This document shows, one piece after another, positions 8,426 to 16,228 of a stretch of 64,000 nucleotides of DNA. The DNA comes from Glycomyces paridis. GTDB taxonomy: Bacteria; Actinomycetota; Actinomycetes; Mycobacteriales; Micromonosporaceae. Numbering within the stretch: position 1 is the first letter of the stretch; each line of letters starts with the position of its first letter. Where the stretch lies: positions 62,001 to 126,000 of the forward strand of contig NZ_STGX01000012.1 in NCBI RefSeq assembly GCF_004912155.1. Reading direction: 5' to 3'. The notes below the pieces were generated by a model. That model was not told the origin of the DNA. It made no database searches and saw nothing but the letters and a program-made list of their open reading frames with translations. The translations under genes and the position numbers were made by a program.

Positions 8426-8520
8426 GACATTCCCGGGCCGCTCGGCACCCCCGCGGGCCCGGGACACCCCGGACTGTGATCAAACCGCCTCATCCCCAGG
8501 TGAGAGCCGGATTGGCCGCA

Positions 8521-8580
8521 GGCCCGGGGAGGGGCCCCCTCCCCCTCCCCCCACCCCGCCCCCTTGCCCACCCGCCCTTG
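8521..8580 (-). repeat. G-rich dispersed element, copy 1
   Basis: On the minus strand, 8558-8580 is identical over 23 nt to 42844-42866 (GCAAGGGCGGGTGGGCAAGG then GGG), and both continue into G runs ending in GGGCCCC. Many runs of three or more G make G-quadruplex formation plausible. It lies between the tad operon end and the start of the dimethylargininase gene. Confidence 0.75.
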
Positions 8581-8693
8581 CCCACCTCTCGCCGACCGGC
8601 GTGCCGGGCGCCGGTTGGTTGTCGGTTCCTGGCGGTGCGGCCGCACCGCCAGGAACCGGGTTCGTCTCGAATCGGTCTCCTGGGTGTGGGGAC

Positions 8694-9143
8694 CTATTCG
8701 ACTTTGACCGGGCCCGCTCGGGATACGGCCGTTGCGGGGCCGAAGGCGGACGGGATGCCGGTTGCGGGGGTGCTCACGTACACGGTGACCTCCAGGTCTC
8801 GGACTTCGCAGCGTTCGAGTTCGACTTCCGCCTCCTCTGTCAGCTCCTGCGCCGCGGCGCAGACTTCTCCTTCTCCGAACAAGACCTTTGCGGCGCCGGC
8901 CAGGGCTGCCGCGTCGGCGGCGCCTTGGGCGCGATGGCGGGCCGCGGTCGCCTGGCCGACGGCGGTGAAGGCCATTGCCAGGGTCACGATCGCTGCGACG
9001 ATGCCCGCGCCGAGGACCGTGGCCGATCCGCGTTCCCGGTCGTGGTCGAGCGGGTGGAAGCCTTTCGGCTCGGGTCCGCGGTCCGCCGCAGGCGGGCCGG
9101 GGTGCCGGATTCGCGGTTGCGGGCTCGCGTTCGGCGGGTGCAT
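8694..9143 (-). CDS. TadE-like secretion-neighbourhood protein (pseudopilin-like)
   Basis: 149 residues, ATG overlapping the tadE stop by 1 nt (TGATG). A 38-residue Pro/Arg-rich cytoplasmic leader is followed by GSATVLGAGIVAAIVTLAMAF and a periplasmic-side region with two Cys (EVCAAAQE, LERCEVRD). It matches the actinobacterial TadE-like family encoded at the end of tad loci. Unlike the two genes upstream it lacks Glu at +5 after the possible cleavage Gly, so processing by prepilin peptidase is less certain. Last gene of the tad operon; an AARHRAQGAADAAALAGA helix follows the membrane segment, typical of the family. Confidence 0.75.
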   Translation of the reverse strand: MHPPNASPQPRIRHPGPPAADRGPEPKGFHPLDHDRERGSATVLGAGIVAAIVTLAMAFTAVGQATAARHRAQGAADAAALAGAAKVLFGEGEVCAAAQELTEEAEVELERCEVRDLEVTVYVSTPATGIPSAFGPATAVSRAGPVKVE

Positions 9144-9655
9144 CAGGGGACCCCCGGTTCCATCGGGGCGGCGGCGCGGGCGGTGACGGACACCGGTGCG
9201 GTGAGCGGCCCGAACGGTCGCACGGGGACCGAGACCACGACCCGTGCCAGGCCGCCGTCCTGCGAGACGGCGACCGTGGCGCCGTCGGGCAGGTAGGCGG
9301 CGGCGACGGCCTGTGGGTCCTCGCTTCTGGCGGCGGCGATCGCCGCGCTGTTGGCCGCGTCGATGGCGCGGACCTTCGCGCCGACCGTGGACACGGCCCA
9401 CAGGCCGAGTGCGAGGACCGCGACGATCGCGGGCAGGATCGCGGCCGTCTCGGCGGTGACGAAACCGCCTTGGCGCGGATCGCCCCTCGCCGGTCCGCGG
9501 TGCTCGGGTGGCGGCAGGTCCGCCGGTTCGGTTCGGGCGGTCCGGCGAAGGTTGCGGTGCTCGCTGCGTCTGGCGGATCGGTGGACGGCGCGACCGGCTG
9601 CCTGGTGGGCGGTTGGTCGCGGGGTCGGGGACGGTCGTCTTACGCGTGGGGTCAT
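9143..9655 (-). CDS. tadE: TadE-like minor pilin
   Basis: 170 residues; the ATG at 9655 overlaps the upstream pilin stop (ATGA). An unusually long Arg/Pro-rich leader (~65 residues) precedes GGFVTAETAAILPAIVAVL. Cleavage between the second Gly and Phe would leave Glu at position +5, the signature of type IV/Tad prepilins. The remaining ~80 residues form a small extracytoplasmic domain. Expected role: minor pilin or assembly factor for a tad (Flp-type) pilus. The leader is longer than usual for the family, and an internal start closer to the membrane segment cannot be excluded. Confidence 0.75.
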   Translation of the reverse strand: MTPRVRRPSPTPRPTAHQAAGRAVHRSARRSEHRNLRRTARTEPADLPPPEHRGPARGDPRQGGFVTAETAAILPAIVAVLALGLWAVSTVGAKVRAIDAANSAAIAAARSEDPQAVAAAYLPDGATVAVSQDGGLARVVVSVPVRPFGPLTAPVSVTARAAAPMEPGVP

Positions 9656-10494
9656 GCGAGGGCCCTTTCGATGAGGGCGGACAGGGCGCCTTGGACGGTG
9701 CCGGAGGTGAGGACTTTCAGGAGCACTCCGGCGAAGGCGACCGCCGCGAGCGTGCCGACGGCGTATTCGGCGGTGCTCATGCCGCTCTGGCCCCGGAGTC
9801 CGGCGGTGAAGCGGGCTCGCCAGCCGGGTTTGCGCGGGCCCTGCATCTTGCCGGGGCTCCATTCATCGGCGGTCCGGTTCTTCGCGACCTGGTTGTTGGT
9901 GGTCCGGTGCGCGACGGGTTCGGGTTGCTGTGGGTCGGGTGCGGGAGACGGTCCTGCGGTGATCGGCGGGCGGCATCGGTTCGCGCCCGGGGACCAGGGC
10001 TTCGCAGGATCGGTGTCGCTCGATGTCGGTGTTGTTGCAGGTGTCGTGTTGACGCAGTTCGGATTCGGGGGTGTCGGGCTCGTAGGGGTCGGGTTCGCCG
10101 GCACGGGTTCGACGAAGGTCGAGTCCGAGGGTTTCGGATTCGAGCCGCTCGGGTTCGCGGGCAGCGGGTTCGGAGGTTCGGGTCGATCGGTGTCCGGTTC
10201 GGTCGGGTGGGCGGTGTTCGAGGGTTCGGGGTTCTGGTCGGGTTCGGTGGTCGTCCGGGCGTGGTCGGTTCGGTTCTGGCGGTTCGAGGGTTGTTGTCGG
10301 TCGGGTTGTGCCGGTTCGGTGCGGCAGCGGCGGTCGCCGCATTCGGGCGCGCGGGCCGCCGGGGTGCAGGCGGGTTTCCATCGGCTGGTCGGGCAGCATG
10401 AGGCCGGTCGGTGGTCGGGTGCGGTGGCGGCGGGGCGGTTCGCGAGGATACGGCGGGTCGGGAGGGCGATGGTGGTGTCGGTGGTGGTGCGCAT
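9652..10494 (-). CDS. DUF4244 Flp-type pilin with long Pro/Thr/Asn-rich N-terminal extension
   Basis: The C-terminal 64 residues (from an internal ATG at 9846) are a typical DUF4244 pilin: GQSGMSTAEYAVGTLAAVAF, with Gly before the mature Met and Glu at +5, then one hydrophobic helix. The same frame stays open upstream for 216 more codons to an ATG at 10494, which lies 44 nt after the tadC stop and has GAAGAGG 8 nt upstream. That extension is rich in Pro, Thr, Asn and Arg and its third codon positions remain GC-rich, so it may be translated. If so, this is an atypical pilin; otherwise the gene starts at 9846 and 9847-10538 is non-coding. Confidence 0.55.
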   Translation of the reverse strand: MRTTTDTTIALPTRRILANRPAATAPDHRPASCCPTSRWKPACTPAARAPECGDRRCRTEPAQPDRQQPSNRQNRTDHARTTTEPDQNPEPSNTAHPTEPDTDRPEPPNPLPANPSGSNPKPSDSTFVEPVPANPTPTSPTPPNPNCVNTTPATTPTSSDTDPAKPWSPGANRCRPPITAGPSPAPDPQQPEPVAHRTTNNQVAKNRTADEWSPGKMQGPRKPGWRARFTAGLRGQSGMSTAEYAVGTLAAVAFAGVLLKVLTSGTVQGALSALIERALA

Positions 10495-10538
10495 GTCGGT
10501 GTCCTCTTCTCTGTTCACGGTTTCTCTGTTGGCGGTTG

Positions 10539-11135
10539 TCACAAGGTGGTCAGGGTGTCGGCGACGATGCCGAACACGACCGGGCCGATCCCGGCGATCA
10601 CGAAGGCGGGCAGGAAGCACAGGCACAGCGGTCCGATGAGGGCCACCGCGGCGCGGCCGGCGCGTTCTTCGGTGCGGGTGCGCAGTTCGCCGCGCAGCGA
10701 TGCGGCGAGCTGTTCGAGGCCTCCGGCGATGGCGGCGCCCGAGTCGCCGGAGCGGTCGAGCTGGCGGGCGAGCCGGGCCGCGCCGGGGAGTCCGCCGAGT
10801 TCGGGGAGCGCCTCTCCTGCGGTGGCGCCGAGGCGGATCGCGCCTGCGAAGCGGCTCAGCCGTTCGCCGATCTGGCGGTCGTCGGCCTCGGCTACGGCGA
10901 AGGCGACCTGCGGGAACGGGGCGCCCGCCCGCATTCCGGCGGCGAGCAGGTCGAGCGTCCAAGGCCACGACGGGGCGAGGCGGTCGACGGCGGTGCGTTC
11001 GGCGCGGTCGGGGTCGGCGCGCAGGAGTCGCGCGACGAGCCACCAGGTGCCGAATCCGGCGATGATGCCGGTCGGGCCGCCGAGGGCGAATGCGGTCGCG
11101 ACGCCCGCGAGCGGGCCGGCGAGTCGGCGCAGCAT
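10539..11135 (-). CDS. tadC: TadC-like inner-membrane platform protein
   Basis: 198 residues of the type II secretion F family. The ATG at 11135 shares one base with the tadB stop (TGATG). N-terminal membrane segments (GPLAGVATAFALGGPTGIIAGFGTWWLV), a cytoplasmic GspF-like helical domain (LDLLAAGMRAGAPFPQVAFAVAE, LARQLDRSGDSGAAIAGGL) and two C-terminal membrane helices. With TadB it forms the platform that couples the TadA ATPase to pilin insertion. Length fits the shortened actinobacterial TadC. Confidence 0.85.
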   Translation of the reverse strand: MLRRLAGPLAGVATAFALGGPTGIIAGFGTWWLVARLLRADPDRAERTAVDRLAPSWPWTLDLLAAGMRAGAPFPQVAFAVAEADDRQIGERLSRFAGAIRLGATAGEALPELGGLPGAARLARQLDRSGDSGAAIAGGLEQLAASLRGELRTRTEERAGRAAVALIGPLCLCFLPAFVIAGIGPVVFGIVADTLTTL

Positions 11136-11812
11136 CAGGAACCTCCCGCGTGGACGGTGCGGATGAGGACGCCGGTCCAGGCCAGGCCCGCGCCTTGGAG
11201 GCCCATCGCGAGCGCCGCGGCGGCGAGGCCGGCGGGTGTGGCGAGGAGGAAGGCGAGGGCGTCGGTGCCGAGCGTCTCGCCGAGGGCGACCCCAGCGACC
11301 GGGAGCGCGATAAGGAGGGCGGCGGTGGCGCGGATCGACGCGGTCTGCGCCGCCGCGCGGGCCGAGGACTGCTCGTCCTCGCGGAGGTGGTCGGCGAGCC
11401 GGCGGCACAGGGCCGCGGCGGGCGCGCCGAGTTCGGCGGCGATCCGCAGGGCCGCCCGCAGGCGCCCGGCGGCGGCTTCGGCGCCTTCGGGCCAGTCGGG
11501 TTCGGCGGTGGCGACGGCGTGGACCGGGTCGGTGCCTGCGGCGAGGTCGGCGGCGAGGAAGGCGACGGTGTCGGCGGCGGCTCTGCGTGCTTCGCGAGCG
11601 CGCTTGCGGTGCAGGGACCGGTGCCAGGTGAACGTTGCCGCGACGGCGTAGACGGCGGCGACGGTCGCGGCGGTGCACGCCGCGAGCGGGCCGAGTCCGC
11701 CGTCGTGGCGGTAGCCGGCGAGCCAGGCGGCGAGTGTCGCTGCGAGGAGTGCGACGCCGAGTGCGGCGGTTCTCGGCCGGTGGGCGACGAGCGCGGTGAC
11801 GACGGCGTTCAT
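11135..11812 (-). CDS. tadB: TadB-like inner-membrane platform protein
   Basis: 225 residues. ATG at 11812, with AAGGAG 7 nt upstream. Two N-terminal membrane helices (TAALGVALLAATLAAWLAGY; ACTAATVAAVYAVAATF), a GspF-like cytoplasmic domain with DTVAFLAADLAAGTDPVHAVA and RRLADHLREDEQSSARAAAQT, and a C-terminal membrane pair. It overlaps the upstream 63-residue ORF by 4 nt and tadC by 1 nt. Role: platform partner of TadC in the tad pilus machine. Confidence 0.85.
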   Translation of the reverse strand: MNAVVTALVAHRPRTAALGVALLAATLAAWLAGYRHDGGLGPLAACTAATVAAVYAVAATFTWHRSLHRKRAREARRAAADTVAFLAADLAAGTDPVHAVATAEPDWPEGAEAAAGRLRAALRIAAELGAPAAALCRRLADHLREDEQSSARAAAQTASIRATAALLIALPVAGVALGETLGTDALAFLLATPAGLAAAALAMGLQGAGLAWTGVLIRTVHAGGS

Positions 11813-12000
11813 TCCTCTTCTCCTTTCTTTGCGGTGCCGGTGTTCGAGGTGCCGGTGTCGGTTGCGGCGCGTTGCCGGGTCTCGGGCGGGTCGGTCGGGA
11901 ACGGGAGCGCGGGCTGCGTGTGGTCGGTTCGGGCGCGGCCGGGCCAGCGGCATCGGCGGCGTCTCGGCGGTCCGGCTTGGGTGGTGGCGGCGGTCGTCAT
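11809..12000 (-). CDS. Small basic/polar ORF in the tad operon (63 aa)
   Basis: Unrecognised 63-residue protein, Arg/Pro/Thr-rich with no membrane segment (ends GTAKKGEEE). Support for translation: the ATG at 12000 has GAAGGAG 8 nt upstream, one of the best ribosome-binding sites in the operon, and its stop overlaps the tadB start (ATGA). It may be a real small protein or mainly a leader that couples translation to tadB. Confidence 0.5.
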   Translation of the reverse strand: MTTAATTQAGPPRRRRCRWPGRARTDHTQPALPFPTDPPETRQRAATDTGTSNTGTAKKGEEE

Positions 12001-12048
12001 GTGCGGAGCTCCTTCGGTCGCGGTGGGCGGGCTGTTCGGCGGGTCGGA

Positions 12049-12456
12049 TCAGGTCAGGAGCGGACGGCGGCGGGTTGCGCGGTGCGGCGGGCGGCGGCTC
12101 GGGGCGGCGGCCGCCGGTGTGCGGTCGAGATGCCGAGTCGGGTCGTGGATTCGGGCGGGCGGTGCCAGGCGGTCGATTTCGTGCGTTCGGTCGGTCCGGA
12201 GGCGCCTGCGATGGCTGTCGGATCGGATCGTCTGCGTCGTTGGTGCGCAGGCGAGGTCTGCGGTGCGGCTGCGGTCGTTCTCCGGGACGGTTCGGCGGCG
12301 GGTCGGTGAGATTGCGGCGTTGCGTTCTTCCGGTTCGGTAGGTCTCGGTTGCGGCGGTTCGGGCTCGGCGGGGCGCTGCGGTTCGTCGTCGCGCGGGCGC
12401 GGCCTGCGGTCGCGGGCCCGGTTGCTCCAGCGTTCGTGGTGGTTGTGGCGTTTCAT
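12049..12456 (-). CDS. Low-complexity Arg/Pro-rich ORF in the tad operon (135 aa)
   Basis: 135 residues starting MKRHNHHERW, with Arg, Pro, Asp and His dominating and no hydrophobic segment. The ATG overlaps the tadA stop by 4 nt. Third codon positions are mostly G or C, as expected for coding DNA here, though GAA is commoner than in neighbours. No family recognised. Position between tadA and tadB is where a pilus-accessory gene would sit, but it could equally be decayed sequence kept open by composition. Confidence 0.4.
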   Translation of the reverse strand: MKRHNHHERWSNRARDRRPRPRDDEPQRPAEPEPPQPRPTEPEERNAAISPTRRRTVPENDRSRTADLACAPTTQTIRSDSHRRRLRTDRTHEIDRLAPPARIHDPTRHLDRTPAAAAPSRRPPHRATRRRPLLT

Positions 12457-13607
12457 GCGTTGCGCTCCCTGAGCAGGCGTTCGAGGATGCCCGCGGCCGG
12501 GCCGGGACCGTGGCGGGTCCAGGCGGTGGCGACGGACAGCGCTCCGGCGGGCGAGAGGCTGGAGTCGATGAGGGCGATCTCGGCGACCTGGCGGCCGGTG
12601 CCGGTGCGCCGCAGGTGGATGACGACGCGGAGGGCGGCCACGAGCTGGGCGTGGAGGCCCGCCCGCGGGAGGCCGTGCGGGAGCGCGAGGGCTTCGAGCC
12701 GGGCCGGTGCGTCCGCTGCGGCGTTGCAGTGGAGGGTGCCCGCGCCGCCTTCGTGGCCGGTGTTGAGGGCGGCGAGGAGTTCGATCACCTCGGCGCCGCG
12801 GCATTCGCCGACGATGATCCGGTCGGGGCGCATCCGCAGGGCCTGGCGTACGAGTGCGGCCAGGTCGACCGCGCCGGCGCCCTCGATGTTCGCCGGACGC
12901 GATTCGAGCGTGAGCGTGTGCGGGTGGTCGGGGGCGAGTTCGGCCGCGTCCTCGACGATGACGATGCGCTCATGGCGGGGCGCGCTCGACAGGAGGCTCG
13001 CGAGCAGCGTGGTCTTTCCAGTACCGGTACCACCGGTGATCAAGAAAGGCAGGCGGGCTTTCACTATGCGCAGCAGCAGGTCCGCCAGGTCGGCGGTGAG
13101 CGTGTCGGCCTCGACCAGCTGGGTGAGGGTGAACGCGCGGGAGCGGTGGGTGCGCAGCGACAGGTACGGGCCCGAGGCGGCGACCGGGGGCAGGACGGCG
13201 TGGAACCTGGTGCCGTCGGGCAGGCGCACGTCGGCGTACGGGCTGCCGGTGTCGAGTCGCCTTCCGGCGGCCGCGGCGAGGCGGCAGGCGAGGGAGCGGA
13301 TGGCGTCGGCGCCGCCCAATCGCAGCGCGACCGGGTGCAGGCCGTCGCCGCGGTCGGCCCAGACGCCGCCGGTGCCGTTGACGACCACATCGGTGACCTC
13401 GGGGTCGTCCAGGAGCGGCTGGAGCGGCCCGGCGCCGATGAGGTCGCCGCTGAGCGCGGCCGACAGGTGCAGGAGCGAACCCTGGTCGGGCGGTGCGGCC
13501 CCGGTGGCGCACAGGGCGCGAACGATGTCGGAGGTCGCCGGTCCCCGGCCGGGACGGGCCTGGGCGGCGAGCTGGCGGCGGACCTTGTCGAGCAGTTCGA
13601 AGCTCAT
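12453..13607 (-). CDS. tadA: TadA/CpaF secretion ATPase
   Basis: 384 residues of the VirB11/CpaF AAA ATPase family. N-terminal domain with LLDDPEVTDVVVNGTGGVW, then Walker A GGTGTGKTT, the acidic VIVEDAAEL (Asp box), a Walker B-like region DRIIVGECRGAEVIELLAAL and the His box HEGGAGTLHCNAA. It powers tad pilus assembly from the cytoplasmic face. ATG overlaps the ssd stop by 4 nt. It belongs to the actinobacterial helicase/secretion-neighbourhood subfamily usually found with ssd, TadB, TadC, DUF4244 and TadE-like genes, exactly the order here. Confidence 0.92.
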   Translation of the reverse strand: MSFELLDKVRRQLAAQARPGRGPATSDIVRALCATGAAPPDQGSLLHLSAALSGDLIGAGPLQPLLDDPEVTDVVVNGTGGVWADRGDGLHPVALRLGGADAIRSLACRLAAAAGRRLDTGSPYADVRLPDGTRFHAVLPPVAASGPYLSLRTHRSRAFTLTQLVEADTLTADLADLLLRIVKARLPFLITGGTGTGKTTLLASLLSSAPRHERIVIVEDAAELAPDHPHTLTLESRPANIEGAGAVDLAALVRQALRMRPDRIIVGECRGAEVIELLAALNTGHEGGAGTLHCNAAADAPARLEALALPHGLPRAGLHAQLVAALRVVIHLRRTGTGRQVAEIALIDSSLSPAGALSVATAWTRHGPGPAAGILERLLRERNA

Positions 13608-14734
13608 CGCGAGGCACCGGTCCGTTCGGCGGCGGCCTCGCCGCGCAGGCGCGGTCGCACGAGCGCGGCGGTGAGGTCGGTGAGGTCGCGGCCGAGGCGC
13701 CCGCGAGGGAACCGGCCCTGGCGCAGGAGCGCGGGGAGCCTGCGGTCGGTCGGGATCGCGCCGCGCACCGGCGGTTCGGAGCGTTCGGCGGGGGCCGGTC
13801 TGCCGGTGCCGCCGCGCAGGACCGTGCCGAGGTTGGGGTTGTGGAGCCCGTAGGCGGCGGTGACGGCGCGGGCGGCCTCCCGAGAGCGCGGGCCGGGGCC
13901 GAGGACGATCGCGATCGACCGGGCGGCGGCCGCGGCGCGGACCGCGGCGTCGGTGCGGCCCCGGGGCAGGTCGACCACGACGAGGTCGGCGGCGAGGCGG
14001 GCGGCGCGCAGGACCTGGTCGAACGTGTCGGGGTCCACTTCGGTGGGGTTGCGGGGGTCGGGGCCGACGAGGTGGAGGCCGCCGCGGCGGGGGAGCCCGG
14101 CGAGGAGGCGGGCGGGTTCGAGGAGGCCGGGGGCGTGGGCGAGGGAGGGCCAGCGCCAGCCCGGTCGGGAGCCGAGGCCGGCGGCGGTGTCGGCACCGCC
14201 GCCGGTGTGGTCGAGGTCGATGAGGACGGTGGTGCGGTCGGTGCGGGCGGTGCCGGTGGCCGCGGCGAGGGCGAGTGTGGAGGCGCCGGCGCCGCCGTGG
14301 CCGGCGACGGTGGCGATGACGGGTGCGGGTTCGGTGCCGCGGGCGGTGCGGGTGAGCTGGTCGATGAGCCAGTCGCGGGCGTCGGGGAGGGCGATGACGC
14401 CGGTGGCGCCGACCTGGATGGCCATGGGCCACAGGAGGGAGGTGTCGGCGGTGTCGGCGCCGAGCCAGGTGATGGTGGTGCACAGGACGAGGTGGTCGCG
14501 GGTGGGGAGGTCGAGGGCGATGCATTCGGGTGCGAGGTCGGGTCCGATGAGGACCATGGGTGCCTGTTGCCAGCGGTGTTCGGCGTCGAGGGGGTGGTGG
14601 ACGCGGTGGAGGGGGTGGTTCGCGGCGGCGGCGATCGCGGTGAGGGTGTCGGCGAGGTGGTCGTCGGCGGTGATGAGGAGGGATTCGGCGGCGGGTGTGT
14701 CGGTCGTGGTGGTGCGGTCGAGTGTCGCTGCCAT
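13604..14734 (-). CDS. ssd: Septum-site-determining protein Ssd / CpaE-like ATPase
   Basis: 376 residues of the actinobacterial CpaE-homologue family. A receiver-like N-terminal region (LLITADDHLADTLTAIAAA, LVLCTTITWLGAD) is followed by a MinD/ParA-type fold with the deviant Walker motif VAGHGGAGAST, then LIDLDHTGGGAD and ADLVVVDLPRG. Such proteins localise the tad machine or influence septum placement. The ATG at 14734 has GTAGGAG 5 nt upstream. First gene of the operon; a pair of DnaA-box sequences lies 90-160 nt upstream. Confidence 0.85.
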   Translation of the reverse strand: MAATLDRTTTTDTPAAESLLITADDHLADTLTAIAAAANHPLHRVHHPLDAEHRWQQAPMVLIGPDLAPECIALDLPTRDHLVLCTTITWLGADTADTSLLWPMAIQVGATGVIALPDARDWLIDQLTRTARGTEPAPVIATVAGHGGAGASTLALAAATGTARTDRTTVLIDLDHTGGGADTAAGLGSRPGWRWPSLAHAPGLLEPARLLAGLPRRGGLHLVGPDPRNPTEVDPDTFDQVLRAARLAADLVVVDLPRGRTDAAVRAAAAARSIAIVLGPGPRSREAARAVTAAYGLHNPNLGTVLRGGTGRPAPAERSEPPVRGAIPTDRRLPALLRQGRFPRGRLGRDLTDLTAALVRPRLRGEAAAERTGASR

Positions 14735-14821
14735 GAAAACTCCTACGTTCGGTGATGTTCACGTGCCTTGGAGTAACCATGACCGGCGGCGGGGAGGATC
14801 GGCAAGGGGAGATTTCGCGCC

Positions 14822-14895
14822 TGTGGATAACTTCGGGTGGGTCGGGGTTTCCAGGCGTGGCGGGGTGTCCGGAGGGGACGTTCGCCTGTGGATAA
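14822..14895. promoter_or_regulatory. Pair of DnaA boxes upstream of the tad operon
   Basis: TGTGGATAA, the reverse complement of the perfect DnaA box TTATCCACA, occurs at 14822-14830 and 14887-14895. Both sit in the same 15-mer context CGCCTGTGGATAACT, same orientation, 65 bp apart, between the divergent tad operon and the terminator of the epimerase gene. Confidence 0.6.
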
Positions 14896-14936
14896 CTCTG
14901 TTAGCGGGTGTCGCGTCCGGGAACGACCGAGGGACC

Positions 14937-14970
14937 GCTCCGAACGGAGCGGTCCCTCGGCGGGTCGTGC
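14937..14970 (-). terminator. Terminator after the aldose epimerase gene
   Basis: Perfect 16-bp inverted repeat (14937-14952 with 14955-14970), 5 nt beyond the stop codon at 14976. Confidence 0.85.
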
Positions 14971-14975
14971 GGCGG

Positions 14976-15872
14976 CTATTCGGGCCGGATGCCCCAGACG
15001 CCGAACCAGGCCTCGCTGGGCGAGAGTTCGACGAGGTCCTCGCCGGTGGCGAGGGCGTTGGGCGGGCAGGTGGTCGGTTCGATGGCGACGGAGCCGCGCT
15101 TGCGGTCGCCGTCGAGGCCGTCGGCGGTGTAGATGTGGACCCAGCCGAAGGACTCGTCCATCCAGACGGTGACGGCCTGGCCGGAGACGGGGTCGGCCAG
15201 GCGCACTTCGGCCGTCCCGTTGGCGCCGCGCTTGAGGTCGCCGTAGCAGTCGTCGACGACGAGGTCCTTGAGGACGGTGGGGTCGTCGAAGTCGGCGGTT
15301 CCGGTGCCGACGGGGATGCGCTGCTTGTCGAGTTTGAGCTTCTTGGCGGCGGGTACGTGGAGGGTGGCCTCGTCGATCCGTTCGAGGGAGCCGGGGACGA
15401 GGTAGGAGTGGGTGCCCATGCCGAAGGGCGCGGTCTTGGTGCCGGGGTTGGAGACGGTGTGGGCGGCGCGCAGGCCGCCGGGGCCGACCGACCAGCGGGT
15501 GCGCAGTTGGAGCGTCCACGGGTAGCCCAGGCGGGCGGGCAGGCGGCATTCGAGGGTGACGGAGGTGTCGGTGACGTCGACGGCGGTCCATTCGGCCCAG
15601 GCGACGAAGCCGTGGAGGGCGGTGTTGGTCTCGATCTCGTTGACCGGCAGCTGGTAGTCGGTGCCGTCGTAGGAGTACCTGCCGTCGCGGGTCCGGTTGG
15701 GCCAGGGGGCCAGCACGTGGCCGGACCAGCCGGGGGCGAGTTCCTCGTCGCCGTAGCTCATGACGACGGGGCGCCCGCGGTAGGTGTACGAGCGCACGCC
15801 GCCGCCGACAGCGACGATGGTGGCCTCGTGGTCGTTGTAGGCGATCACCCATTGCTCGCCGGACAGCGCCAT
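14976..15872 (-). CDS. Aldose 1-epimerase family protein
   Basis: 298 residues, the galactose mutarotase fold. Conserved points are APWPNRTRDGRY early, NTALHGFV carrying the conserved His, GMGTHSYL with the second His, and GWVHIYTADG and VAIEPTTCPPNAL toward the C terminus, where the catalytic Glu lies. It interconverts sugar anomers; the sugar is not known. The ATG at 15872 is chosen because GGAGG lies 8 nt before it; an earlier in-frame Met (MEVPPM) overlaps that site. Probably monocistronic, with a possible -10 TAACGT at 15917-15922. Confidence 0.85.
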   Translation of the reverse strand: MALSGEQWVIAYNDHEATIVAVGGGVRSYTYRGRPVVMSYGDEELAPGWSGHVLAPWPNRTRDGRYSYDGTDYQLPVNEIETNTALHGFVAWAEWTAVDVTDTSVTLECRLPARLGYPWTLQLRTRWSVGPGGLRAAHTVSNPGTKTAPFGMGTHSYLVPGSLERIDEATLHVPAAKKLKLDKQRIPVGTGTADFDDPTVLKDLVVDDCYGDLKRGANGTAEVRLADPVSGQAVTVWMDESFGWVHIYTADGLDGDRKRGSVAIEPTTCPPNALATGEDLVELSPSEAWFGVWGIRPE

Positions 15873-16228
15873 AGGGGGTACCTCCATGTCGTTATCGATG
15901 GGCCGGATGTGCTTTGACGTTAGCTCATGTCCGATGACCTGCGGCACGCATGTCGATGTGGGCGAGATCGCACGAAACCGTTGAACCCAACAAGGTTCCT
16001 TATCGAAACCCTCTCAACAAAACAGTCAAAACCAGACAAATGACCATGCTCACGATGCTTGTCTCATATTTTGCGCCGCATTCGCACCGCTGTCGAGGAT
16101 CACCCCCGCGCCGTGGGCACTTCCGTCGGGGTCCGGCTTGAGGCACCATTTCCAGATAACTACGAACCGTCGCCTCCCGGAAGCCCCCGGTCGGCAACCA
16201 CAGGGACAACACACTCAGGAGTACAACG
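15873..16228. other. AT-rich divergent promoter region (356 bp)
   Basis: No gene seen. Around 15995-16075 GC falls far below the rest of the window. For citrate synthase a TGACCA (16041-16046), 18-nt spacer, CATATT (16065-16070) arrangement is possible, giving a leader of about 150 nt. GACAA (16034-16038) and TTGTC (16059-16063) form an inverted pair around it. The epimerase promoter probably uses TAACGT at 15917-15922 on the minus strand. Confidence 0.4.
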
